NCBI GenBank assembly: GCA_964424105.1
Contig: CAYRHJ010000011.1
Span: 62,001 to 126,000 of the forward strand
Source of the DNA: CAYRHJ01 sp964424105
GTDB taxonomy: Bacteria; Planctomycetota; Phycisphaerae; UBA1845
Direction: 5' to 3'
Length of the DNA: 64,000 nucleotides
This document shows, one piece after another, positions 53,784-62,909 of this stretch. The notes under the pieces are model-generated. The model made no database searches and was not told the origin of the DNA. It saw only the letters and a program-made list of their open reading frames with translations. Made by a program: the position numbers and the translations under genes. Every line of letters begins with the position of its first letter. Positions within the stretch are counted from its first letter, which is position 1.

Positions 53784-55142
53784 CTACCGCGATGATTGTG
53801 TGGCAGGCGAGCTGGCAAGGGCGACTCTTGTTGGAAAGAGGATCCAGACGCCGAATACGATGATGGCAGCCAAAACAGGCTCGGTTGTATCCGGGTAGCG
53901 CGAAACCGTGACCAACTGTGCCCATTGGCAAGCCAAGGCCATTCCGACGACGATCGCAGCGACGGCGCCGGCGCGAAACCGCGATGATAGCCCGATGAGG
54001 GAAATTCGGGCGAACATCACGAGGGCCAAATAGGCCAATGCAGATTCGGCCAAATCCGCCATCCCCAAATGAAAGGGGCGTTGCCAGGCTGCGGCGAACG
54101 GGGCGCGAAGCATATCGGTCCAATGGAATTCGACCTTCCATTCGAACGGATAGGCCGACGCGGCCAGCAAATAACCGCATTGAAGCAGGATGGCAGCGAA
54201 TGCGATTTGCGTCCTGGGAAACGGTGTGCCCGGGCTTTTGCAGGTGGCCCCCAGGACGGCGCCGACGATCCCACCAAACACGGCGAAAAACCAGTCCAAC
54301 AGGGCAAATGCATGTGAGCTGACGAACAATTGCGCGGATTCGATGGCCAGGGCCATGATGGCAACGTGGGCTGCGGCGCTCCTGATGGACGCCCATCGCG
54401 AGCTGCCTGTCCGTCGTCGGGCGACGGCCAACAGAAGTGCCAGGGCCGCGAAAGGTCCGGCTGTTCCGACACCGTCTATCACGTGTGCGGTAATGGGAGT
54501 TTGCGAATCCAAAGAGCCGATAAACGGCCAAACGGATGTCTGGGCCAGCGATTCACGCCAGGCGTTTTCGGAAGTAATGAAATCGAAGGGCATCAGACCG
54601 AAGAGCACCAGCCCGACGGCGACGAATTGGGCGAGAACGGCCGGCGAAACACGGACAACGGACTGGATTCCGGCTTTCGCCGGAATGACGGATGCGTTCG
54701 CCGGAATGACGGTCAGTAACGCCGTACCGCAGGCAGACGTCCAGGCAAGGAATAGCACGACGCCCAGGAGCGCGCCGATCGCATTGATGCAAACGTCCAT
54801 CCACGAGGCTACGCGGACCGCAATCAGCGTTTGACTCCATTCCATGATGAAACTGAGGAGGCTCGCAAAGATGACCGCGGCTGCGGCTGCGGCTGGGGCA
54901 CGTCCCGCCCGTTTCTGGATTCCGGCGTTCGCCGGAATGACGGAATGGGCCGCCCGTCTGGTCAGCAGAAACATGAGCGTCACGCCGACGGGCAAATAGA
55001 CCAGGAGGTTGACGACGATATCAGAAAGGGGAGATGGGACCCAGGTGATCCGTGAAATGCCCAGCCATCGGGCATCGGCGATTCGGGATGGGTCAAACGC
55101 GAAGGGCGTCAGCGAACCTGCGGCGACGAGAATGATGATCAT
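53784..55142 (-). CDS. VanZ-like membrane protein with two in-frame palindromic repeats
   Basis: Polytopic membrane protein of about 452 aa with the two-module layout of VanZ-like proteins. The first module: MIIILVAAGSLTPFAFDPSR, DIVVNLLVYLPVGVTLMFLL, FIMEWSQTLIAVRVASWMDV then CINAIGALLGVVLFL (the VanZ signature region). The second module repeats the pattern (IESAQLFVSSHAFALLDWFF, GGIVGAVLGA). Two segments do not fit the fold and are repeat-encoded: SVIPANAGIQKRAG (54915-54943) and TVIPANASVIPAKAGIQSVV (54663-54712). The in-frame extension to 55604 is made mostly of repeat sequence (TPAKAGVQ, LRAASAKRAVRR), so the ATG at 55142 is preferred. Function unknown. Confidence 0.82.
   Translation of the reverse strand: MIIILVAAGSLTPFAFDPSRIADARWLGISRITWVPSPLSDIVVNLLVYLPVGVTLMFLLTRRAAHSVIPANAGIQKRAGRAPAAAAAAVIFASLLSFIMEWSQTLIAVRVASWMDVCINAIGALLGVVLFLAWTSACGTALLTVIPANASVIPAKAGIQSVVRVSPAVLAQFVAVGLVLFGLMPFDFITSENAWRESLAQTSVWPFIGSLDSQTPITAHVIDGVGTAGPFAALALLLAVARRRTGSSRWASIRSAAAHVAIMALAIESAQLFVSSHAFALLDWFFAVFGGIVGAVLGATCKSPGTPFPRTQIAFAAILLQCGYLLAASAYPFEWKVEFHWTDMLRAPFAAAWQRPFHLGMADLAESALAYLALVMFARISLIGLSSRFRAGAVAAIVVGMALACQWAQLVTVSRYPDTTEPVLAAIIVFGVWILFPTRVALASSPATQSSR
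54663..54712. repeat. Palindromic repeat plus half copy inside the VanZ-like gene
   Basis: A full copy (CTGGATTCCGGCTTTCGCCG then GAATGACGG) is followed at once by a half copy TTCGCCGGAATGACGG. The reading frame is kept. Confidence 0.88.
54915..54943. repeat. Palindromic repeat inside the VanZ-like gene
   Basis: CTGGATTCCGGCGTTCGCCG then GAATGACGG, encoding VIPANAGIQ on the minus strand, in a loop between predicted helices. Confidence 0.88.
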
Positions 55143-55797
55143 GGCGGCAAACGCAGCCGCCCTTGGCGCGTTGAGGGCTGGATTCCGGCCTGCGCCGGAA
55201 TGACGCGCCGCCGGGTCGACGGTGGTTACGTCCGGTATGATCGCGGGTTGGAGTGGCGTGCTCTGGGCGTCGGACCGCTTGCTTTGCGCTCGCGGCTCGT
55301 AAGGATGCGAGTTGTGTTGCCAATGGGCGATGGACAAGATTTTCCCCCTCCTGCGCCGCTCGGCCCCGAATGGCGGGCGAGCGACCTGACATACGAGGGT
55401 ATGCAACCGGGGACGGGGAAGCAATTCATTGTCGCAACGTCCGATAGAAACAAGATTTTGAAAAGGCCTGCGTCGGACCGCTCGCTTTGCGCTCGCGGCT
55501 CGTAAGGAGGCGGGCGAGTATTGAGAATAGGCGGGTGAAACACGGACGACGGACTGGACTCCGGCTTTCGCCGGAGTGACGGTTTTGCTTGCGAATCGCG
55601 TCAACCAGCACTATTTTGCCAATGGGCGATGGAAGAGAAGACCGCTCCCTGGTCACCTTGTTGCAAGAGGTTGCCGCGCGGTCAGCATGCTATGGAATTC
55701 AACGTCCGCTTGCCATGCTGGGCGCTCCTTTTTCAGTCGCGTCCAGGGTCGCGGCACTGAAAAGAGGCGGGAGTGTGGACGTGAGGATCGAATCGAG
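55143..55797. repeat. Intergenic repeat mosaic
   Basis: Palindromic copies at 55178-55206 and 55554-55582 (ACTCCGGC/GCCGGAGT arms). Second-family copies GGACCGCT(C/T)GCTTTGCGCT then CGCGGCTCGTAAGGA at 55270-55304 and 55472-55508. TTGCCAATGGGCGATGGA occurs twice (about 55317 and 55617). Divergent promoters for the flanking genes must lie here, but no gene is supported. Confidence 0.85.
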
Positions 55798-56823
55798 ATG
55801 AAGGCAACGGTGATTCACGGTTTCGGAAAGCCGGACGTTTTTCGATACGAAGACGTCGCGACTCCACAAGCTGGGCCGGGTCATGTTGTCGTCAAGGTAG
55901 CGGCCTGCGGATTGAATCGATACGACTTGTATTTGCGCATGGGTGGCATTCGCAAGGACATCCCCATGCCGCACGTGATGGGTGCGGATATCACCGGGAC
56001 GGTGGCATCGGTGGGGAGTGGCGTGATCCGCATTTCCGCGGGACAACGAGTCATCGTCGCGCCCGGTTTTCCGATCGACGAACGCGACTGGGACCATCGC
56101 CCGATCAATCAAGCGGCCAGCTACACGGTTACGGGTACGCTTCTATGGGGTGGATATGCGGAGTTCGTCCGTGTGCCGGAGCGTTTCGTCATCGCGGATG
56201 ACACCGGTCTGGCACAGGACGCATTGGCGACCGTGCCGTTGTGCCTGGTGACGGCTATGCACGCCGTCAAGACATTGGGGCAGGTTGGCGGAGGATCAAC
56301 GGTGTTGATTCAGGCGGGTGCGTCCGGCAGTGGCAGCCTGTGCATTCAGGTGGCCAAGGCGTTGGGCGGGCGGGTGATGACCACGGTAGGGCGGCCGGAC
56401 AAGGTGGAAACGGTGCGAAGGCTGGGTGCCGACGAAGTGGTGCTGCGCGACGAGCAGGATCAAGTGGAGCGCGTGCGGTCCTGGACGGAGGGACGCGGCG
56501 TGGACGTGGTGATTGATAATGTCGGGGCAGCCGTTTTTGACGCCAACATGAAATCGTTGCGGGTGGGGGGAACGTTCGTGAATTTCGGGCTGGTCAGCGG
56601 GTACAAAGTCGAATTCAATCTGAAGAATTTTTTTTTCAGCCAGCACGTGTTCAAGGGGTCGATGATGGGCACGATGGAAGAGCTGGCGGAGGGCCTGGTG
56701 CTGTTGAAGGAAGGCAAGGTCAAGCCGGTATTGGATCGCACGTTTCCGTTGAAAGACGCGGCAGCGGCGCATGAATATGTTGATTCGCGGCGAGTGCAGG
56801 GTAGCGTGGTGTTGTTGCCGTGA
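55798..56823 (+). CDS. Zinc-type alcohol dehydrogenase / quinone oxidoreductase-like MDR protein
   Basis: Medium-chain dehydrogenase/reductase of 341 aa. MKATVIHGFGKPDVFRYEDV then ATPQAGPGHVVVKVAACGLN is the GroES-like domain start, with GADITGTVASVG and GQRVIVAPGF. The Rossmann NAD(P)-binding motif is AGASGSGSLCIQVAKALGGR. The structural-zinc Cys cluster of classic alcohol dehydrogenases is missing, so it is closer to the zinc-poor quinone-oxidoreductase branch. Substrate unknown. ATG 55798 removes a repeat-derived upstream extension; GAGG lies about 12 bases before it. Confidence 0.88.
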   Translation: MKATVIHGFGKPDVFRYEDVATPQAGPGHVVVKVAACGLNRYDLYLRMGGIRKDIPMPHVMGADITGTVASVGSGVIRISAGQRVIVAPGFPIDERDWDHRPINQAASYTVTGTLLWGGYAEFVRVPERFVIADDTGLAQDALATVPLCLVTAMHAVKTLGQVGGGSTVLIQAGASGSGSLCIQVAKALGGRVMTTVGRPDKVETVRRLGADEVVLRDEQDQVERVRSWTEGRGVDVVIDNVGAAVFDANMKSLRVGGTFVNFGLVSGYKVEFNLKNFFFSQHVFKGSMMGTMEELAEGLVLLKEGKVKPVLDRTFPLKDAAAAHEYVDSRRVQGSVVLLP

Positions 56824-57069
56824 CGAAACGCGGCCTAGGTCTGGACCCCGGCTTTCGCCGGAGTGACGGTTTTGCTTGCGTCGGACCGCTCGCTTTGCGC
56901 TCGCGGCTCGTAAGGAGGCTGTCATTCCGGCGCAGGCCGGAATCCAGCCGTCAGTTTGGTTTCCTGGACCCCGGCTTTCGCCGGGGTGACGAGCATTCGC
57001 CGGGGTGACGAGTTTTCGCCGGAGTGACGAAGCTCTCGTTTGAACAATGTGACGATTGGAGGCGGAATC
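56824..57069. repeat. Repeat cluster between the oxidoreductase and peptidase genes
   Basis: Palindromic copies at 56841-56869 (mixed arms ACCCCGGC/GCCGGAGT), 56921-56947 (reverse orientation) and 56964-56992 (ACCCCGGC/GCCGGGGT), with two half copies to 57030. A second-family copy lies at 56880-56917. The peptidase Shine-Dalgarno sequence GGAGGCGG follows. Confidence 0.88.
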
Positions 57070-58521
57070 ATGCGTTGGTGGATAATGATCGGTGCGGTCT
57101 CGTTGGCGTCCTGCTCCATGGAACGACAGGCCGTGGTGATGCACCGTTCGGAGCGTGCCTACACCGCCGGCCCATCCATCGCCGAGCGTTATCGTGGGCC
57201 AGCGGAGCGCATCAAAGCCGCGGTGATGCGGGAGAACGATGCCTATCGCAAGATGATCGTGCTGTGTGACGACATCGGGCATCGGCTGAGCGGTTCAGCC
57301 GCGTTGGAGCGAGCGGTGGAGTGGGCGGCGGAGGCTATGCGCGCCGACGGGCAGGAAAACGTTCGACTCGAGCCGGTGATGGTGCCGCATTGGGTTCGCG
57401 GGAACGAATCGGCCACGATGATCGAGCCGCGTTACCAGACGTTGACCATGCTGGGATTGGGCGGATCGATCGGGACGGGGCCGGACGGAATTACTGCACC
57501 GGTGGTAGCGGTTCGCGACGAGCAGGAGTTAACCCAAATCGGTGACGGGGCACGCGGCAAGATCGTCCTGTTCAATAATGCGATGCCGAATTACCACCCG
57601 GAGCATGGCGCTGGGTACGGGACAGCGGTGCGTTTTCGCAGCCGCGGGGCGCAATTGGCGGCTGAAAAAGGGGCGGTAGCCTCGCTGGTCCGTTCGGTAA
57701 CGGCGCACAGCTTGAACTCGCCGCATACCGGCGCGATGCGCTATGGTGAGGGGACACGTCAAATTCCGCACGCGGCCCTCGCCGTGGAAGATGCCGAGAT
57801 GCTGGCACGGTTTTATGAGCGAGGCATCGAGCCTGTGGTCACGTTGAAGATGGAGGCTAAGACGTTGGACCCGGCGTTGTCGGCCAACGTCATCGGAGAG
57901 CTGCGGGGGCGCGAGCGACCTGACGAGGTCGTGGTCATCAGCGGGCATATTGACTCGTGGGACGTGGGTCAAGGTGCCCATGACGACGCCGGCGGTTGCG
58001 TGCAGGCTGTGGAGGCGATCAACGCCTTGCGGAAATTGGACATGATCCCCCGGCGAACGATTCGCGTGGTGCTGTGGACGAACGAGGAGAACGGATTGGC
58101 GGGGGGCAGGGATTATGCGAAGAAGCATGAAGCGGAATTGCCCAGCCACGTGGCTGCCATCGAGTCGGACGGTGGATCATTCAAACCGGTCGGCTATTCG
58201 GTACAGTGTGATGATGCGTCTCGCGAGGCTGCGGCTGCGGAACAAATGCGCGATCTTTTAAGCTTGTTCGAAGATTGGGGGGCGACGAGCGTGACGGTTG
58301 GCAGTTCGGGTGCGGACCTAGGCCCGATGAAGTCGGCGGGCGTGGTGTTGATGGGTCACCGCGTGGAAATGGCGAAGTATTTCGACTATCACCATTCCCC
58401 GGCGGATACGTTGGACAAGGTGGACCCGGTAGAACTGTCGCAGAACGTCGCCGTGATGGCCACGGTGGCCTATGTTTTGGCGGACATGCCTGATCGGCTT
58501 GGGGACCGCACGTCGCGCTAA
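57070..58521 (+). CDS. M28-family zinc aminopeptidase lipoprotein
   Basis: Exported metallopeptidase of 483 aa. GGAGGCGG about 6 bases before the ATG supports the start, giving MRWWIMIGAVSLASCSMERQ with a lipobox (SLASC). A PA-like insert is seen (ARGKIVLFNNAM ... RGAQLAAEKGAVASLVRSVT). The catalytic domain has GHIDSWDVGQGAHDDAGGCV (His and bridging Asp ligands), TNEENGLAGGRDYAKKH (catalytic Glu and ligand), VAAIESDGGSF and the last His in YHHSPADTLDKVDP. All zinc ligands seem intact. It probably trims N-terminal residues from peptides in the periplasm or outside. Confidence 0.92.
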   Translation: MRWWIMIGAVSLASCSMERQAVVMHRSERAYTAGPSIAERYRGPAERIKAAVMRENDAYRKMIVLCDDIGHRLSGSAALERAVEWAAEAMRADGQENVRLEPVMVPHWVRGNESATMIEPRYQTLTMLGLGGSIGTGPDGITAPVVAVRDEQELTQIGDGARGKIVLFNNAMPNYHPEHGAGYGTAVRFRSRGAQLAAEKGAVASLVRSVTAHSLNSPHTGAMRYGEGTRQIPHAALAVEDAEMLARFYERGIEPVVTLKMEAKTLDPALSANVIGELRGRERPDEVVVISGHIDSWDVGQGAHDDAGGCVQAVEAINALRKLDMIPRRTIRVVLWTNEENGLAGGRDYAKKHEAELPSHVAAIESDGGSFKPVGYSVQCDDASREAAAAEQMRDLLSLFEDWGATSVTVGSSGADLGPMKSAGVVLMGHRVEMAKYFDYHHSPADTLDKVDPVELSQNVAVMATVAYVLADMPDRLGDRTSR

Positions 58522-58717
58522 GACCGCGTTTTGAACGACACTCGACATTCACTCAGAAACGGTTTGAAGGTGCGGAATTCGACTGCCCCACCGCTAGAAC
58601 GATGGGGTACCCAGAAAGCGATCGGTCCGGCGGGATAGTCCTTGCAATCACGGTGGCCATCGCCAACGCAAGACGTTGTGACGATCCACGTCGCACCGAC
58701 CACGGGAAATTAAACCG

Positions 58718-60286
58718 ATGGAGCATCACCACGGCAGGTTCAACGATTTTCGCCCGCTGGTGCGCACCGGGTTGTTGCTGTCCATCTGCGTGCTTCCATG
58801 GAAAGCGGGATGTGCCTCCATCGTGCCATCTGAGACAATGCTCCGCGAAGTGCAGTTACCGGTCCCGGCTGAGGTGGCCGATTTGCCGAGCGGCGACCGG
58901 TTAACGAGTGCATCGCGTGGCCAACACTATCGCATCACACCGCGGACATTGATCGACGTGGCTTTCGATCATCAGCCGGACATCCGTTCGAGCTACCAGC
59001 AGTTCAAATCCGAGGAAGCGCGCTACGACTTTTTCTACGTCTCGCGTGACTCGCTGACGCCTCAATTCAAGCTTTCGAACACGGTGGCTGAGGGTCGTGC
59101 GGACGAGAGCGTGCAGAGGGCGCGCCAACACACGGCTGAGATTGGGATCGAGAAGCTGTTTTTCGACACGACACAGTTGAACGTGTCCGTTGGGTATGAA
59201 ACGTTGGACGAGGACGACGAGATCGGCAATCAGCCGTTCGTTTCAGCCAGCGTGCGTTACCCGCTGTGGGCATCGCGCGAGAAACTGTCTCGGACGAGCG
59301 AAGACATTTTCCGTCGCAACGAGCTGAATGACGCCCAACTCGGCTACATCCAGGAGGCTCGGGAGCGTCTGCAAAACGCCATGTTTCGTTTTTACGACGT
59401 GACCCGCCAATCGCGCGTCGTGGAGACGTTGACCGAATGGCACGAGGATTTACAGGAACTCATTGAACGGATTCGCCGGTTTCAGGGGCGAAATTTTGCG
59501 ACGGATGAACGTCGGCTGGAGGCGGAAATCGCAAAAGTCGGCAGCGAGGTGCGTAATACAACGGGGCGCTATGTGATTGACCTGGCGAGATTCAAGGCGT
59601 CGATCGGCATCCCGTTTCACGCGGAAGCGGAGTTGGTTCCCGAACCTTTCAATCCGTTCACCGAGGGAACGCACGAGGAATGGATGCGCTTGAGTATCGA
59701 AACCGATCCTGAAATCGCCACGCTGCAAAACGAAGTACGCAACGCCGAGGTCCAGTTGGACCTCGCTCGGCGGGGGACATGGGACATCGCCCTGCTGCTG
59801 GATGGGAAGAGCGGCATTGAGGGGCGAGGTGAAAGAGAAGGGGAGTCGGATTGGTCGGTGTCAGCCGGGATCGAGGTCAGCCACGTGGACCCGCGGGTGA
59901 CCGACAGCTTGGCGCGACAAGCGCAAGCCCGCATCTACCGTTTCAAGCAGGCCATCATCGCCCGCGAAAACGCTATTTTCGTGGACACGCTGGAACCGAT
60001 CGTTCGCATTGAAACGCTGGGGGCCAGCCGCGAGCAGCTCATCGGCAATCTTTCGAGATTCAAGGACGACTACGCCACGGGCCTTGCCGAATACGAAGCG
60101 GGCCGACTGAACATTGATGACTTGCTGAAACGTCGAGAAAACATATTTGAACAGGAATCACAGATCGCCGAATTGACGTTCCTGGTGGGGGCTAATGTGG
60201 CGGAACTGTGTTCAGCCACCGGGAAGTTTTTCGAGCTGCTGGGCACGGGTCGAGAGGGGATTCACACGGATCAGGTCGAGAACTGA
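58718..60286 (+). CDS. TolC-like outer-membrane efflux lipoprotein
   Basis: Outer membrane channel protein of 522 aa. The N-terminus ends in a lipobox-like site (CVLPWKAGC). The body is two long helical coiled-coil halves: EARERLQNAMFRFYDVTRQS, QELIERIRRFQGRNFATDER; and ATLQNEVRNAEVQLDLARRG, DSLARQAQARIYRFKQAIIA, EYEAGRLNIDDLLKRRENIF. The beta segments fit (FVSASVRYPLWAS). With the MacA-like adaptor and MacB-like ATPase downstream it makes a tripartite efflux set. The ATG is at 58718; no strong ribosome site is visible. Confidence 0.85.
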   Translation: MEHHHGRFNDFRPLVRTGLLLSICVLPWKAGCASIVPSETMLREVQLPVPAEVADLPSGDRLTSASRGQHYRITPRTLIDVAFDHQPDIRSSYQQFKSEEARYDFFYVSRDSLTPQFKLSNTVAEGRADESVQRARQHTAEIGIEKLFFDTTQLNVSVGYETLDEDDEIGNQPFVSASVRYPLWASREKLSRTSEDIFRRNELNDAQLGYIQEARERLQNAMFRFYDVTRQSRVVETLTEWHEDLQELIERIRRFQGRNFATDERRLEAEIAKVGSEVRNTTGRYVIDLARFKASIGIPFHAEAELVPEPFNPFTEGTHEEWMRLSIETDPEIATLQNEVRNAEVQLDLARRGTWDIALLLDGKSGIEGRGEREGESDWSVSAGIEVSHVDPRVTDSLARQAQARIYRFKQAIIARENAIFVDTLEPIVRIETLGASREQLIGNLSRFKDDYATGLAEYEAGRLNIDDLLKRRENIFEQESQIAELTFLVGANVAELCSATGKFFELLGTGREGIHTDQVEN

Positions 60287-60571
60287 GTTAGTCGGCCTGA
60301 CCGTTTCCGTCATCGGCCTACGTTGGAACCGGGCGCTGGACTCCGGCTTTCGCCGGAGTGACGGAGTTTTCGCCGGAGTGACGGTGGGGTGGAGCGGGCG
60401 CTGGCGAGGGATTGATTCGCGCCGGTGGGGCGTTCAATTGATTGTCATATCTTGTCACGGTCGGCACAAAACCGTCATAACATAACGAATATGGCATCGC
60501 CGGCGCCGAATTGAATTATACTAGACGACGTGTCAGCGACAGCCGTGGTCGTTCGCTGCCGGAGCCCGTTC
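60287..60571. other. Intergenic with palindromic repeat and A+T-rich promoter-like end
   Basis: A palindromic copy with ACTCCGGC/GCCGGAGT arms and one half copy fill 60336-60384. A TATACT hexamer near 60516 may be a -10 element for the next gene; the -35 is not clear. Confidence 0.5.
60336..60384. repeat. Palindromic repeat plus half copy
   Basis: CTGGACTCCGGCTTTCGCCG then GAGTGACGG, followed by AGTTTTCGCCGGAGTGACGG. Confidence 0.88.
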
Positions 60572-61345
60572 GTGTCCACCATTGTGAATGACGCACAGAG
60601 TGATATTCCCCGACCGGATCATTCTCATGTTGGTTTGGGGCTGCGTCACGTTGCGTACATGTTTGTATGTCCGACGCGGGCGTTTCAGCGCATGGAGGAC
60701 ACCGGCGCCTACGGGTGGGCGCTACTGACCTTGTTGGTGCTGGTCACGTTGATCGGATACCTGCACGTTCAGACCGGTTTGATAGACCAACTGGTGGATG
60801 AAGGCACTGCCACTCGCCTGGCCGCGGTCGAAGCCGGTCGGAGCGACCTTGTCGATCGGGTTGAGTTGGCGCAGGCGTTGAAAGACGTTCGCAAGGAAGG
60901 CGAGTTCTTGAAAACCATGAGCCGAATACAGGCCATCGCCCTGTCGCCGGCCTACCTGCTGGGTGCTTATCTTTTCATCGCCTCGTTGCTATTTGCGATG
61001 GTCGCGCTGACGGGTCGGAAGCCGGAATTTCACACGTTGATGTCCATTTGCGTTTACGCCGGTTTCATCGAATTGATCGCGTGCGGCCTGCGGGTGGCGA
61101 TGATGCTGTACTATCGAAGTTCCGAGGTGGGCACAACGCTTCGCATGCTGTCCCCGGGCGATGGGCCGACGGTCTGGGCCGCCATCGATCCATTTCGTAT
61201 CTGGTTTTGGGTGCTGGTGGGGATGGGGCTGGTGGTCACGGAACAGTTGAGCAGGCGGGCGGCCATTGTGTCGGTGAGTCTGATGGCGTTGGCTGGAACC
61301 GGCCTTCACGTGGCCGCCGAGTTCGCCGCTGGGGCGGCACGATGA
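60572..61345 (+). CDS. YIP1-like multi-pass membrane protein
   Basis: Inner-membrane protein of about 257 aa. GTG 60572 is preferred because GGAGCC lies about 8 bases upstream; GTG 60530 is the alternative. An N-terminal soluble segment (HVAYMFVCPTRAFQRMEDTG) is followed by about five helices, including ALLTLLVLVTLIGYLHV, AYLLGAYLFIASLLFAMVAL and IWFWVLVGMGLVV, in the pattern of YIP1-domain proteins. It sits between the TolC-like and MacA-like genes, so it may assist the exporter or simply be co-transcribed. Confidence 0.8.
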   Translation: MSTIVNDAQSDIPRPDHSHVGLGLRHVAYMFVCPTRAFQRMEDTGAYGWALLTLLVLVTLIGYLHVQTGLIDQLVDEGTATRLAAVEAGRSDLVDRVELAQALKDVRKEGEFLKTMSRIQAIALSPAYLLGAYLFIASLLFAMVALTGRKPEFHTLMSICVYAGFIELIACGLRVAMMLYYRSSEVGTTLRMLSPGDGPTVWAAIDPFRIWFWVLVGMGLVVTEQLSRRAAIVSVSLMALAGTGLHVAAEFAAGAAR

Positions 61346-61372
61346 GCACGACGTTCGTCGCCCGGACGCGGA

Positions 61373-61504
61373 CTGGATTCCGGCTTTCGCCGGAATGACG
61401 GAGTGCGCCGGAGTGACGGTGATGTGAAGCGGGCGCTGGATTCCGGCCTTCGCCGGAATGACGGGGCGAGGCGGGCTGGATTCCGGCTTTCGCCGGAATG
61501 ACGG
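61373..61504. repeat. Three palindromic repeats between the YIP1-like and MacA-like genes
   Basis: Full copies at 61373-61401, 61436-61464 and 61476-61504 and a half copy at about 61405-61419. The last ends 7 bases before the MacA-like ATG. Confidence 0.9.
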
Positions 61505-61511
61505 AGCGAGC

Positions 61512-62909
61512 ATGATGAAAGGGCTTTTGACACTTCTGGTGCTGATCGTGATCAGCGGGGCTGTTTTTACGTTGGGACGGACGCGTGGCGGAGAGGACGA
61601 CAAGCCGCTTCTGCACGTGGCTGACGAGGTGGCGCTGAGCGTCAACATCGCCAAGCCGGAGCGTACCGAGATCATCCGCCTGGTGCAGGCGCCGGGCGAC
61701 GTCGAAGCCGTTCTGGAAGTGGACATCAGCTCGGAAGTGGTGGCCAAGATCGAGGAGATGCCGGTCGAAGAGGGCGACGGTGTTCGCAAGGGCGATCTGC
61801 TCTGCCGGCTGAATGACGACGACCTGCGGGCCGCGATTGAGTCCGCCAAGGCCCGAATCGCCGGATTGCAGGCGGCCATCCGTGCCGCGGAGGCGGACGT
61901 CGAAAAGTCCGATCGCGACGTGGCGCGTCAGACGCAACTTTCGGAACTGGAAGCCACCAACTCGCAAGAGATGGCCGACTATCTGACGACGCACAAGAAG
62001 CTGCATGCCACATTGGAAATGCGACAAAACGAGCTGATCGATGCGCAGGCGCAGCTCGTCCGTTTGCAGGAAGATTTGAAACGGACGGTGATCGAGTCGC
62101 CCATCGACGGCATCATATCCACGTTGAACGCCAAGCAAGGCGAAGTGGTGATCACCGGCACGATGAACAATCCCGGCACGGTGATCATGACCATCAGCGA
62201 CCTGTCACGCATGCAGGTGCGGGCCCGCGTGGACGAAGTGGACGTCCCGCTGGTTCAGGCCAAGCAAAAGGCCCGAATCTATCTACAGTCGGATCAGAAC
62301 CGATCCGTGCCGGCGGAAGTGTTTCGAGTGGCCACCCGCGGGACCAAGCAAGTGGGTCGCGACGTGGTGACGTTCGAGACCCTGTTGGAGGTCTTGTCCG
62401 ATGATCCGCGCATTAAACCGGGCATGACCGCAAACGTGGAAATCGAAGTCTCCCGCCGCGAAGACGCCATCACCATCCCCGTGCAAGCCGTGGTGCATCG
62501 TCTGCGAAAGGACCTCGCTGACGACATCGTCCAAGCCTACGACGGGCGGCAGGAACAGCTCGATCTATCGGAGCGGGCCAGGCAGGCGCAGTACATCAAG
62601 GTCGTGTACGTCAAGGACGACGACAAAGCCCGCATCCGTCTGATCGATCCGGGCATCGCGGACACGCGACGCGTGGAAATCCGAGGCGGCTTGGGCGACC
62701 AAGACGAAGTCATCATCGGACCGTATCGCAGCCTCGACCAGCTCAAGGACGGGCGCAAAGTCGCCCTGTTCGAAGAGGAAAAGAAGGAAGGCGTGAAGAA
62801 GGAAACCTCCGACGAGGAAACCAAGTCCGCCCAGGCGGATGACGACGAATCCGAAGATGATTCCGAGGAATCAGACGACCAGACCGTGGCCTCGGGGGGT
62901 CAACCGTGA
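61512..62909 (+). CDS. MacA-like periplasmic adaptor (HlyD-type) protein
   Basis: Membrane-fusion protein of 465 aa linking an inner-membrane exporter to the TolC-like channel. MMKGLLTLLVLIVISGAVFT is an uncleaved N-terminal anchor. Then VDISSEVVAKIEEMPVEEGD (barrel-sandwich), a long helical hairpin (AAIESAKARIAGLQAAIRAA ... LHATLEMRQNELIDAQAQLV), IESPIDGIISTLNAKQGEVV, and RIKPGMTANVEIEVSRREDA. The C-terminus is a charged Glu/Asp/Lys tail after KVALFEEEKKEG. Its stop overlaps the next gene start by four bases (GTGA), so the two are translated together. Confidence 0.92.
   Translation: MMKGLLTLLVLIVISGAVFTLGRTRGGEDDKPLLHVADEVALSVNIAKPERTEIIRLVQAPGDVEAVLEVDISSEVVAKIEEMPVEEGDGVRKGDLLCRLNDDDLRAAIESAKARIAGLQAAIRAAEADVEKSDRDVARQTQLSELEATNSQEMADYLTTHKKLHATLEMRQNELIDAQAQLVRLQEDLKRTVIESPIDGIISTLNAKQGEVVITGTMNNPGTVIMTISDLSRMQVRARVDEVDVPLVQAKQKARIYLQSDQNRSVPAEVFRVATRGTKQVGRDVVTFETLLEVLSDDPRIKPGMTANVEIEVSRREDAITIPVQAVVHRLRKDLADDIVQAYDGRQEQLDLSERARQAQYIKVVYVKDDDKARIRLIDPGIADTRRVEIRGGLGDQDEVIIGPYRSLDQLKDGRKVALFEEEKKEGVKKETSDEETKSAQADDDESEDDSEESDDQTVASGGQP

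Noticed and set aside
55143..55604. N-terminal extension of the VanZ-like protein
   Set aside because: Mostly encoded by dispersed repeats (TPAKAGVQ, LRAASAKRAVRR), so probably not translated as part of the protein.
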